From the NCBI GenBank assembly GCA_947626785.1, contig CANQTO010000015.1, positions 1 to 54,799 on the forward strand: 54,799 nucleotides of DNA, written 5' to 3'. This document shows, in pieces, positions 33,295 to 40,892 of the stretch (the stretch's first letter is position 1; each line of letters starts with the position of its first letter). The notes under the pieces were generated by a model. It ran no database searches and was not told the DNA's origin. It saw only the letters and a program-made list of their open reading frames with translations. The position numbers and the translations under genes were made by a program. Source of the stretch: an uncultured Oscillospiraceae bacterium. GTDB lineage: Bacteria; Bacillota; Clostridia; Oscillospirales; Oscillospiraceae.

Positions 33295-35955
33295 ATGGAA
33301 AAGACAGTGAATTTGGAAAAATACGGGCTGAATCAGCTGCGGGAGATGTTCCTGCGCTTTTTTGAGAGCAAGGGGCATCTGCGCCTGCCCAGCTTCTCGC
33401 TGATCCCGCAGAACGACGCGAGCCTGCTGCTCATCAACTCCGGCATGGCCCCCATGAAGCCCTGGTTCACCGGAGACCAGGAGCCGCCCCGCCGCCGGGT
33501 CTGCACCTGCCAGAAGTGCATCCGCACCGGCGATATCGACAACATCGGCCACACGGCCCGCCACGGCACCTTTTTTGAGATGCTGGGCAACTTCTCCTTC
33601 GGGGACTACTTTAAGCACGAGGCCATCGCCTGGACCTGGGAATTTCTGACCAGCCCCGAGTGGGTGGGCCTGGACCCGGACCGGCTCTATCCCTCCGTGT
33701 ATGTGGATGACGACGAGGCCTTCGCCATCTGGCGGGACGAAATCGGCATCGCCCCGGAGCGGATCTTCCGCTTCGGCAAGGAGGACAATTTCTGGGAGCA
33801 CGGCTCCGGACCCTGCGGGCCCTGCTCTGAGGTCTACTACGACCGGGGCCCCGACAAGGGCTGCGGAAAGCCTGACTGCACCGTGGGCTGTGACTGCGAC
33901 CGGTATATCGAGGTCTGGAACAACGTCTTCTCCCAATTCGACAACGATGGGCAGGGCCACTACAGCGACCTTGCCCAGAAGAACATCGACACCGGCATGG
34001 GCCTGGAACGCCTGGCCTGCGTCTGCCAGGAGGTGGACTCCCTCTTTGATGTGGACACGGTGATGAACATCACCAACAAGGTCTCCGAGATCACCGGCGC
34101 CCACTACGGCGAGAGCAAGGCCAAGGACGTGTCCCTGCGCATCATCACCGACCATATCCGCTCGGCCACCATGATGATCGCCGACGGGGTCCAGCCCTCC
34201 AACGAGGGCCGGGGCTACGTGCTGCGCCGTCTGCTGCGCCGGGCCGCCAGGCACGGGCGCCTCTTGGGCGTGACGGAGCCCTTCCTGTACCGGGTCTGCG
34301 ACACGGTGATCCACGAAAACCGCACGGCCTACCCGGAGCTGGTGGAGCGGCAGAACTATATCACCAAGGTCATCCATGTGGAGGAGGAGAACTTCGCCCG
34401 CACCATCGACGGCGGCCTGCGCATTTTTGCAGAGCTGCTGGCCGGGCACAAGGCCAAGGGGGAGACCGTCTTCTCCGGCTCCGACGCCTTCAAGCTCTAC
34501 GATACCTACGGTTTTCCCATCGACCTGACAAGAGAGATGTGCGCCGATGAGGGCATGACCGTGGATCAGGAGGCCTTCCAGGCGGAGATGGAGGCCCAGA
34601 AGACCCGGGCCCGGGAGGCCCGTAAGGCTCTGGGCGACCTGGGCTGGGAGCGCGTGGAGCTGGGCGATATCGACAAGACGCCCACTGCGTTTTTGGGCTA
34701 CACCCAGCAGGACTGCGCGGCCAAGATCCAGGCCATCCTGGCAGACGGGGAGCTGACCGGCATCCTGACCGCCGGCCGGAAGGGCGTCCTGGTCTTGGAC
34801 CGGACGACGCTCTACGCCGAGATGGGCGGCCAGGTGGGAGACCACGGCTTCATCAGAAAGGGCGAAGCCCTCTTTAAAGTGACCGACACCCAGAAGACCA
34901 AGGGCGGAAAGGTCCTGCACAGCGGCGAGCTGGTCTCCGGCACCTTAGCTGTGGAGGATGAGGTGGAGGTCTCCTATGACGCCCAGCGCCGCCGGGCCAT
35001 CGCCCGGGCGCACTCGGCCACCCATCTGCTCCAGGCCGCTCTGCGGCAGGTCCTGGGGGAGCATGTGCAGCAGGCGGGCTCTCTGGTGGAGCCGGACCGC
35101 CTCCGCTTTGACTTCACCCACTTTGCTGCCCTCAGCAGCGAGGAGCTGGAGAAGGTCCAGGAGATCGTCAACGACGCCATCCTGACCGGCTACGACGTGA
35201 CCGTAGAAGAGATGAGCATGGAGGAGGCCAAAGCCAAGGGCGCGATGGCCCTCTTCAGCGAAAAATACGGCGAGCGCGTCCGCGTGGTGGACATGTCCGG
35301 CTTCTCCGTGGAGCTCTGCGGCGGCACCCACCTGGACAACACCGCCAAGGCCGGGTCCTTCCTCATCAAGAGCGAGGGGTCAGTTGCCTCCGGCGTCCGG
35401 CGGATCGAGGCCATCACCGGCAAACAGACCATGAACGAGCTGCTGGCCGAGCAGCGGGATTTTCTGAACCTGGCCGCGCTTTTGAAGGTCAAGCCCGCGG
35501 AGCTGGCAGAGAAGGCCGCGGCCCAGATCGAGGAGATCAAGGCCCTGCGCAAAGCGGTGGAGGACTACAAGAACAAGGAAGAGCTGAATTCCGCCCGGCA
35601 GTTTCTGTTGGCGGCCAAGCCCGTGGGCGGCCTGAAGGTGCTGACCGCCGCCGTTGGGGAGAAGGACGCAAACGAGCTGCGCCGGATGGGCGACTTCCTC
35701 CGGGACAAGGAGGAGAAGATCGTGGCCGTGCTGGCCGCCGTCAAGGGGGAGAAGATCTCCTTCCTGGCCGTCTGCGGTAAGGAGGCCGTCAAGGCCGGCG
35801 TCCGGGCCGGGGACGTGATCAAGGCCGTCACCGCTGTCTGCGGCGGCTCCGGCGGCGGAAAGCCGGACTCCGCCATGGGCGGTGGCCGGGATGTCCTGAA
35901 GCTGGACGACGCGCTGGCCTCTGTGGACGATTTCGTGTCCGCCAAACTGAAATAA
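33295..35955 (+). CDS. alaS: Alanyl-tRNA synthetase
   Basis: An 886-residue class II synthetase with LRLPSFSLIPQNDASLLLINSGMAPMKPWFTG (motif region), RVCTCQKCIRTGDIDNIGHTARHGTFFEMLGNFSFGDYFK (motif 2), GLERLACVCQ (motif 3), editing-domain zinc ligands in HSATHLLQAALR and CGGTHLDNTAKAGSF, and a C-terminal DHHA1 domain ending GGSGGGKPDSAMGGGRD. GGAGGA is 4 bases before ATG 33295; the upstream in-frame TTG is part of the terminator U-run. Expression is controlled by the alanine T-box. Confidence 0.97.
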   Translation: MEKTVNLEKYGLNQLREMFLRFFESKGHLRLPSFSLIPQNDASLLLINSGMAPMKPWFTGDQEPPRRRVCTCQKCIRTGDIDNIGHTARHGTFFEMLGNFSFGDYFKHEAIAWTWEFLTSPEWVGLDPDRLYPSVYVDDDEAFAIWRDEIGIAPERIFRFGKEDNFWEHGSGPCGPCSEVYYDRGPDKGCGKPDCTVGCDCDRYIEVWNNVFSQFDNDGQGHYSDLAQKNIDTGMGLERLACVCQEVDSLFDVDTVMNITNKVSEITGAHYGESKAKDVSLRIITDHIRSATMMIADGVQPSNEGRGYVLRRLLRRAARHGRLLGVTEPFLYRVCDTVIHENRTAYPELVERQNYITKVIHVEEENFARTIDGGLRIFAELLAGHKAKGETVFSGSDAFKLYDTYGFPIDLTREMCADEGMTVDQEAFQAEMEAQKTRAREARKALGDLGWERVELGDIDKTPTAFLGYTQQDCAAKIQAILADGELTGILTAGRKGVLVLDRTTLYAEMGGQVGDHGFIRKGEALFKVTDTQKTKGGKVLHSGELVSGTLAVEDEVEVSYDAQRRRAIARAHSATHLLQAALRQVLGEHVQQAGSLVEPDRLRFDFTHFAALSSEELEKVQEIVNDAILTGYDVTVEEMSMEEAKAKGAMALFSEKYGERVRVVDMSGFSVELCGGTHLDNTAKAGSFLIKSEGSVASGVRRIEAITGKQTMNELLAEQRDFLNLAALLKVKPAELAEKAAAQIEEIKALRKAVEDYKNKEELNSARQFLLAAKPVGGLKVLTAAVGEKDANELRRMGDFLRDKEEKIVAVLAAVKGEKISFLAVCGKEAVKAGVRAGDVIKAVTAVCGGSGGGKPDSAMGGGRDVLKLDDALASVDDFVSAKLK

Positions 35956-35979
35956 TCATTTTAAAAGGAGCTATAGATT

Positions 35980-36324
35980 ATGAAAGACGATTGCCTGTTC
36001 TGCAAGATCATCGCCGGGGAGATCCCCTCGACCAAGGTGTATGAGGACGAGACGGTCTACGCCTTCCGGGACATCAACCCCCAGGCGCCGGTGCACATCC
36101 TGGTGGTCCCCAAGGAGCACGTCTGCTGCGCAAGAGCCATCGATGAGACCAACTCCCAGCTGGTAGCCAAGTGCTTTGAAGCCATCGCTAAGATCGCCAA
36201 GGCTGAGGGCCTGGACAATGGCTACCGGGTCATCAACAACTGCGGCGAGGACGGTGGCCAGACGGTGATGCACCTGCATTTCCACCTCCTGGGCGGTTTG
36301 AAGCTCTCCGAGAAGATGGTATGA
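35980..36324 (+). CDS. HIT-family (Hint-like) nucleotide hydrolase
   Basis: A 114-residue histidine-triad protein: MKDDCLFCKIIAGEIPSTKVYEDETVYAFRDINPQAPVHILVVPKEH at the N terminus and TVMHLHFHLLGG (HxHxH triad) at the C terminus. The CxxC at the start is the usual zinc-type pair of the Hint group. These enzymes split AMP-lysine-type phosphoramidates. AAAGGAG precedes the ATG; alaS ends 24 bases upstream, so the two are probably co-transcribed. Confidence 0.93.
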   Translation: MKDDCLFCKIIAGEIPSTKVYEDETVYAFRDINPQAPVHILVVPKEHVCCARAIDETNSQLVAKCFEAIAKIAKAEGLDNGYRVINNCGEDGGQTVMHLHFHLLGGLKLSEKMV

Positions 36325-36391
36325 TGCAATACAGCCGCAGGGTGCGCCCCGCGGCTGTGTACGTACATAAACGGGCGGCAGGTGAGAAGCG

Positions 36392-38653
36392 GTGCGTAGG
36401 TTGGCTGCCGGATGTCTGGGCTTTTCCGCGGCGGTCTTCGCGGCCAATTACATATTTCCGCTGGGCTCTCTCCTGCTGCTGGCCGCGCTGTTTGCGGCCG
36501 CGGGGGCGGGGCTGCTTCTGCTGCGCCGGAAATGGCTCCGGGGCGTGGTGATCGGACTGTTTGCCTTTGCGCTGGGCCTGCTGTGCTTTTACGGGCATGC
36601 CCTGGGCAGCACGGAAAAGGCCCGCCAGCTGGACGGGCAGACCTTGGAGATTTCCGGCCGGGTGCTGGAATATCCCCGGCTCTATGACGACTACTGCCGG
36701 ACGGAGGTCCTGCTGGAGACAGAGGGGCTGCCCCGTCTTCGGGCCCTGCTCTATGACAGCGGCGAGGCCCTGCGCGGAGCTGTACCGGGCCAGCGCTTTT
36801 CCATGACTGCCCGGCTCTCCGCGGCGGATACCCGCTACGGCGAGCCCTATGACTACTACAATTCCCAGAATATCTATCTGCTCATGAACGCCCGCACGGA
36901 GGCGGAGCTGTCAGAGCCGGGCTTTGTGCTCTCCGCTCTGCCTGCCAGGCTCAGCCGGGCCATATTGGACCGGATCGACCGGATCTTCCCGGCGGACACG
37001 GCGGTCTTTATGAAGTCCCTGACCCTGGGGGACAAGAGCGGCCTGTACGAGGACGAGGCCCTGTACCTGTCCCTGAGCCGGGCGGGGCTGATGCACATCG
37101 TGGCCGTCTCGGGGATGCACATCGCCTTCCTGGCGAGCCTTATGCAGCTGCTGCTGGGCAGAACGCGGAAAAGCGCCCTGCTCTCCATTGCGCTGATCTG
37201 GCTTTTCGTGCTGGTGGTGGGCGCGGGACCCTCAGCGGTCCGGGCCGGGGTCATGCAGAGCCTGCTGCTCTTTGCTCCGGTGGCGGACCGGGAGAACGAC
37301 CCGGTGACCTCTCTGTCCCTGGCCCTGGCGCTGATCTTACTGGCCAACCCCTACGCGGCGGCCAGCGTCAGCCTCCAGCTGTCCTTTGCCGCCACGGCGG
37401 GCATTTGCTGCCTGACGGAGCGGATCTACGGAGCCTTCAGCCGGCCCCTCTCCAAAAAGCGGCGCAAGCTGCTCCGCAAGCCCCTGGCAGTGGCGGCCAG
37501 CTCCGTCAGTGTGGCGGCTTTTACGGTGCCGCTGTCGGCGCTGCATTTCGGGACAGTGTCCCTGCTGGCGCCTCTGGCCAATATCCTCTGCCTCTGGGCG
37601 GTGTCCCTCTGCTTCTGCGGGGTGGTCCTGGCCTGTGCCCTGTCTGTGGCGCTGCTGCCTCTGGGCGCGGCCGCTGCCTGGCTGGTCTCCTGGCCGGCCC
37701 GCTATCTGTTCGCGGCCGCCAGTCTGATCTCCCGCATCCCCTTTGCCGCCATCTATACCCAGAGCGCCTTTACCGGCTGGTGGGTCGCCCTCTGCTACGG
37801 CCTGTTTATCATGGCCGCCCTCAGCCGGGCCAAGCTGCGCTTCAAGCTCTTATTTCCCACAGTTCTGGCCGCTGTGACGCTGGCGGTGAATCTGCTGACT
37901 GTGAAGGCGGTATACGCCTCCGGCCGGGGCGTAATGTCTGTTCTGGATGTGGGGCAGGGCCAGTGCCTGAGCGTATTTTCCGGAGACAAGACCTTCCTCA
38001 TCGACTGCGGCGGCATCGGGAGCCTGAACAACGCCGGGGAGACGGCGGGGGCCTATCTCCGCAGCCGGGGCAGACAGCAAATAGACGCGCTGCTACTGAC
38101 CCATCTGCACGCGGACCACGCCAACGGCGTGACCATGCTGATGGAGATGGCGGACGTGAAGCTGATTTTGATGCCGGAGGACCCCGACGACGAGGACGGG
38201 CTTTTGACGGAAATATTGGAGAAGGCTCAGTCCCACGGCACAGAGGTCCGGACCGTATCGCAGGATGAGACGCTCAACATCGGCGGTATTCAGGCGCGGC
38301 TCTTCGCACCGGGGGAGACCGGCGGGCTGAACGAGCGCTGCGTGACGGCTCTCGTCTCCCTGGGCGACTACGATATGCTGGTCACCGCCGACGCGCCGAA
38401 GACTGTGGAGAGGGAGCTGGCGGAAAAGACGGACCTGAGCGGGGTAGAGCTGCTCATCGCCGGGCACCACGGCTCCCGGAACGCCTCCAGCGGCGAGCTT
38501 TTGAGCGCCGTGGGCGGCGGGACGGCAGTCGTCAGCGTGGGCCTCAACTCCTACGGGCACCCCACCTATGAGACCCTGGAGCGGCTGAGCGCCTACGGAT
38601 TTACGATCTACAGAACGGATTTGAACGGAACGGTGGAGTTTCGGATCGGGTGA
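36392..38653 (+). CDS. comEC: ComEC/Rec2-family DNA uptake channel protein
   Basis: A 753-residue membrane protein with an N-terminal DUF4131-type region (hydrophobic helices, then LDGQTLEISGRVLEYPRLYDDYCRTEV). The competence domain follows (SLSRAGLMHIVAVSGMHIAFLASLMQLLLG, VGAGPSAVRAGVMQSLLL). A C-terminal metallo-beta-lactamase-like domain starts near 513 (VLDVGQGQCLSVFSGDKTFLIDCGG), with the HLHADHANG metal motif near 571 and AGHHGSRNAS later. ComEC forms the inner-membrane channel for single-stranded DNA. Translation most likely starts at the GTG at 36392, with AGGTGAG upstream. It is followed by holA, only 4 bases away. Confidence 0.92.
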   Translation: MRRLAAGCLGFSAAVFAANYIFPLGSLLLLAALFAAAGAGLLLLRRKWLRGVVIGLFAFALGLLCFYGHALGSTEKARQLDGQTLEISGRVLEYPRLYDDYCRTEVLLETEGLPRLRALLYDSGEALRGAVPGQRFSMTARLSAADTRYGEPYDYYNSQNIYLLMNARTEAELSEPGFVLSALPARLSRAILDRIDRIFPADTAVFMKSLTLGDKSGLYEDEALYLSLSRAGLMHIVAVSGMHIAFLASLMQLLLGRTRKSALLSIALIWLFVLVVGAGPSAVRAGVMQSLLLFAPVADRENDPVTSLSLALALILLANPYAAASVSLQLSFAATAGICCLTERIYGAFSRPLSKKRRKLLRKPLAVAASSVSVAAFTVPLSALHFGTVSLLAPLANILCLWAVSLCFCGVVLACALSVALLPLGAAAAWLVSWPARYLFAAASLISRIPFAAIYTQSAFTGWWVALCYGLFIMAALSRAKLRFKLLFPTVLAAVTLAVNLLTVKAVYASGRGVMSVLDVGQGQCLSVFSGDKTFLIDCGGIGSLNNAGETAGAYLRSRGRQQIDALLLTHLHADHANGVTMLMEMADVKLILMPEDPDDEDGLLTEILEKAQSHGTEVRTVSQDETLNIGGIQARLFAPGETGGLNERCVTALVSLGDYDMLVTADAPKTVERELAEKTDLSGVELLIAGHHGSRNASSGELLSAVGGGTAVVSVGLNSYGHPTYETLERLSAYGFTIYRTDLNGTVEFRIG

Positions 38654-38657
38654 AGCG

Positions 38658-39704
38658 ATGGCAAAAAAGGCAAAAAATGAAGAGCGGCTCAATTACAACG
38701 CGGAGCTGCGCCGCCTGAAGGAGACGGGGCCGGAGCGGCTGTATCTGCTGTGGGGCCCGGAGGACTATCTGCGGGAGCAGTATCTCTCACAGCTCAAGAA
38801 GATCTGCCTGCCGGAAGGGGAGGACAGCTTCAGCTATAAGCGGCTGGACGGTCCGGAGTTGGACCCGGACGAGCTGCGCTTTGCGGTGGATGCCCTGCCC
38901 TTTATGACGGAGCGGAGCTTTGTGGAACTGCGGGACGTGGACATCAACAAGCTGAAGGAGCCGGAGAAATTCGCCGCCCTGCTGGCGGATATCCCGGACT
39001 ACTGCACGGTGGCCTTCGTCCAGAACGCCCGCTATGAACCGGACGGACGGTTGAAGCTCATCAAGAGCCTGCGGCAGACGGCCCGGGAGCTGAAATTCAC
39101 CCAGCAGTCCCAGGGCATGCTGATCGACTGGCTCAGCCGCCGCTTTGCGGCCGCCGGGAAGGGCATCAGCCTGGAGGCGGCCCAGCGGCTGATCTTCGTC
39201 AGCGGCGATCTGATGAGCGGCCTGATCCCGGAGATCGAAAAGCTGGCTGCCTACGCCCAGGGGGAGCGGGTCACGGTGGAGGATGTGGACGCGGTGGCCC
39301 ACCATCTGCCGGAGGCCGTGATCTTCGACATGACCGACCTGATCGCCCAGAAAAAAAACAACGCCGCCATGTCCGTCCTGGCGGAGCTGCTGGCGGATAA
39401 GAATAATGAGGCCATCCCCATGCTGGCCATGCTGGGCCTTCAGATGCGCAAGCTCTACGCGGCCCGGCTTGCCCTCGAGCAAGATCTGGGGAGCAAATAT
39501 GTGATGGAGGCCTGCGGCATCAAGCACGATTTTATCGCCTCCAGGCTGATCGGTTCGGCCCGGGGCTTCACGTTGCCTCAGCTGAAGCGGGCGGTGGAGA
39601 TCTGCGCCGAGACGGATTACAGGATCAAGAGCAGCGGCCAGGACGACCGGGAGCTGCTGAAGGAAGCGGTGCTGCGGATAGCGGCGGGGAACTGCGGTGC
39701 TTAA
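38658..39704 (+). CDS. holA: DNA polymerase III delta subunit
   Basis: A 348-residue clamp-loader subunit: LYLLWGPEDYLREQYLSQLKKIC at the N terminus (the L-x-G-x-E motif of delta proteins, no functional P-loop), DALPFMTERSFVELRDVD, and C-terminal VIFDMTDLIAQKKNNAAMSVLAELLADKNNEAIPMLAMLGLQMRKLY. The comEC-holA order is typical for Firmicutes. An RNase M5-like gene follows, overlapping the end by 8 bases. Confidence 0.93.
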   Translation: MAKKAKNEERLNYNAELRRLKETGPERLYLLWGPEDYLREQYLSQLKKICLPEGEDSFSYKRLDGPELDPDELRFAVDALPFMTERSFVELRDVDINKLKEPEKFAALLADIPDYCTVAFVQNARYEPDGRLKLIKSLRQTARELKFTQQSQGMLIDWLSRRFAAAGKGISLEAAQRLIFVSGDLMSGLIPEIEKLAAYAQGERVTVEDVDAVAHHLPEAVIFDMTDLIAQKKNNAAMSVLAELLADKNNEAIPMLAMLGLQMRKLYAARLALEQDLGSKYVMEACGIKHDFIASRLIGSARGFTLPQLKRAVEICAETDYRIKSSGQDDRELLKEAVLRIAAGNCGA

Positions 39705-40278
39705 GATCAAAGAGGCCGTCCTGGTGGAAGGGCGGTACGACAAAAATACGCTGAGCCAGGCGGTGGATACGCTGATCTTGGAGAGCTCAGGCTTCGGTAT
39801 CTTCAACGACCGGGAGAAACTGGCGCTGCTGCGCCGGATCGCCCAGGCAAGAGGGCTCATCGTTCTGACGGACCCGGACGGGGCGGGCTTTGTGATCCGA
39901 AACTACATCCGCTCATCCCTGGACCCGGCCCTGGTCAAGCACGCCTATGTCCCCGATGTCTACGGCCGGGAACGGCGCAAGAGCTCTCCCTCTAAGGAGG
40001 GAAAGCTTGGCGTAGAGGGCATGTCCCAGGAGGTGCTGGTCCAGGCCCTGCTGAGGGCGGGAGCCACCGTGGACGAGAGCCCGGAGCGGGAGGCCCGGGA
40101 GCCGATCACCAAGGCAGATCTGTATGCCCGCGGCCTCAGCGGCCGGGAAAACAGCCGGTATCTGCGCCGGCAGCTCCTCAAGCGGCTGGAGCTGCCGGAG
40201 CGGCTGACGGCGGATGGGCTGCTGGAGGTGCTGAACACGCTGATGAGCCGGGAGGAGTTTTTTGACCTTCAGCTCTGA
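39697..40278 (+). CDS. rnmV: Toprim ribonuclease M5-like protein (RnmV/DUF4093)
   Basis: A 193-residue protein with an N-terminal Toprim domain: KIKEAVLVEGRYDKNTLSQAVD (catalytic Glu in VEG) and LIVLTDPDGAGFVIRNYI (DxD motif). A basic segment (DVYGRERRKSSPSKEGKLGVEGMSQEVLVQALLRAG) and a DUF4093-type C-terminal half follow. RNase M5 matures 5S rRNA in Bacillus; the two families share this architecture. It overlaps holA by 8 bases and converges with a small minus-strand gene by 10 bases. Confidence 0.85.
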   Translation: MLKIKEAVLVEGRYDKNTLSQAVDTLILESSGFGIFNDREKLALLRRIAQARGLIVLTDPDGAGFVIRNYIRSSLDPALVKHAYVPDVYGRERRKSSPSKEGKLGVEGMSQEVLVQALLRAGATVDESPEREAREPITKADLYARGLSGRENSRYLRRQLLKRLELPERLTADGLLEVLNTLMSREEFFDLQL

Positions 40279-40517
40279 CGGTCTTCGATGCAGACCGACA
40301 CCAGCACGGCGACCAGCAGCAGGGCCTGGCAGTTCTCTTCCAGGGCCATGGCCGTCATGTAGTGCTCGTAGCCGTCCGTCATGCTGCCGTTCCATTTCAG
40401 CAGCAGCATGAAGGAACAGAAAAGCAGGAAGCAGCAGAGCTGCAAACTACGGATAAAGACCGTCCAGGCCGCTGGGCACATGCGGAGCATCCGGCCGACG
40501 ATCGCTTTCAGTTTCAT
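40269..40517 (-). CDS. Small membrane protein, unknown
   Basis: An 82-residue protein from MKLKAIVGRMLRMCPAAWTVF, with two hydrophobic segments (SLQLCCFLLFCSFMLLLKW and CQALLLVAVLVSVCIE) separated by a polar loop with a TAMALEEN stretch. GGTGAAG precedes the ATG closely; a stronger GGAGGAAAG lies further upstream without a normal start codon near it. No family is recognised. Its 3' end overlaps the RNase M5-like gene by 10 bases. Confidence 0.55.
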   Translation of the reverse strand: MKLKAIVGRMLRMCPAAWTVFIRSLQLCCFLLFCSFMLLLKWNGSMTDGYEHYMTAMALEENCQALLLVAVLVSVCIEDRQS

Positions 40518-40701
40518 AGGCTTCACCGTTTCTATGTACTTTCCTCCATTGTAGGGGCACACAGGTGAAGTTGCAAGGATCAAATATTTCCAGCACTGCC
40601 GGGAAAATTGTGAATTTTTAAAGAAAACTTAAGCGTCCATGCAGACAAAAACGATTTTACATGATAGAATAAGCGAAATTGAGCAGAGCTTGCTTTAGGC
40701 A

Positions 40702-40732
40702 TAAAAAGCCGGAGCAGGGCGGACCCTGCTCC
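40702..40732 (-). terminator. Terminator of tRNA-Arg
   Basis: GGAGCAGGG (40711-40719) pairs with 40724-40732, and TTTTT follows on the minus strand shortly after. Confidence 0.8.
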
Positions 40733-40743
40733 GATAGTTGTTC

Positions 40744-40820
40744 TGGCACCCTCGACGCGATTCGAACGCGTGGCCTTTCGCTTAGGAGGCGAACGCTCTA
40801 TCCTGCTGAGCTACGAGGGC
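40744..40820 (-). tRNA. tRNA-Arg (anticodon CCT)
   Basis: Read on the minus strand, a 77-base cloverleaf: acceptor GCCCTCG, D arm TAGCTCAGCAGGATAGAGC, anticodon stem-loop TTCGC-CTCCTAA-GCGAA (anticodon CCT, for AGG), T arm GCGTTCGAATCGC, and an encoded CCA end. The first acceptor pair is G-U. It has its own consensus promoter and terminator, so it is a single-gene unit. Confidence 0.96.
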
Positions 40821-40837
40821 TTATCAAAAGCGTTGTT

Positions 40838-40866
40838 ATTTTACCTTATATTTTTCTGCCTGTCAA
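40838..40866 (-). promoter_or_regulatory. Promoter of tRNA-Arg
   Basis: On the minus strand: TTGACA (complement of 40861-40866), 17 bases, TAAAAT (complement of 40838-40843). Confidence 0.85.
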
Positions 40867-40892
40867 TAAATAGTTGAAATGAAGGGAACACC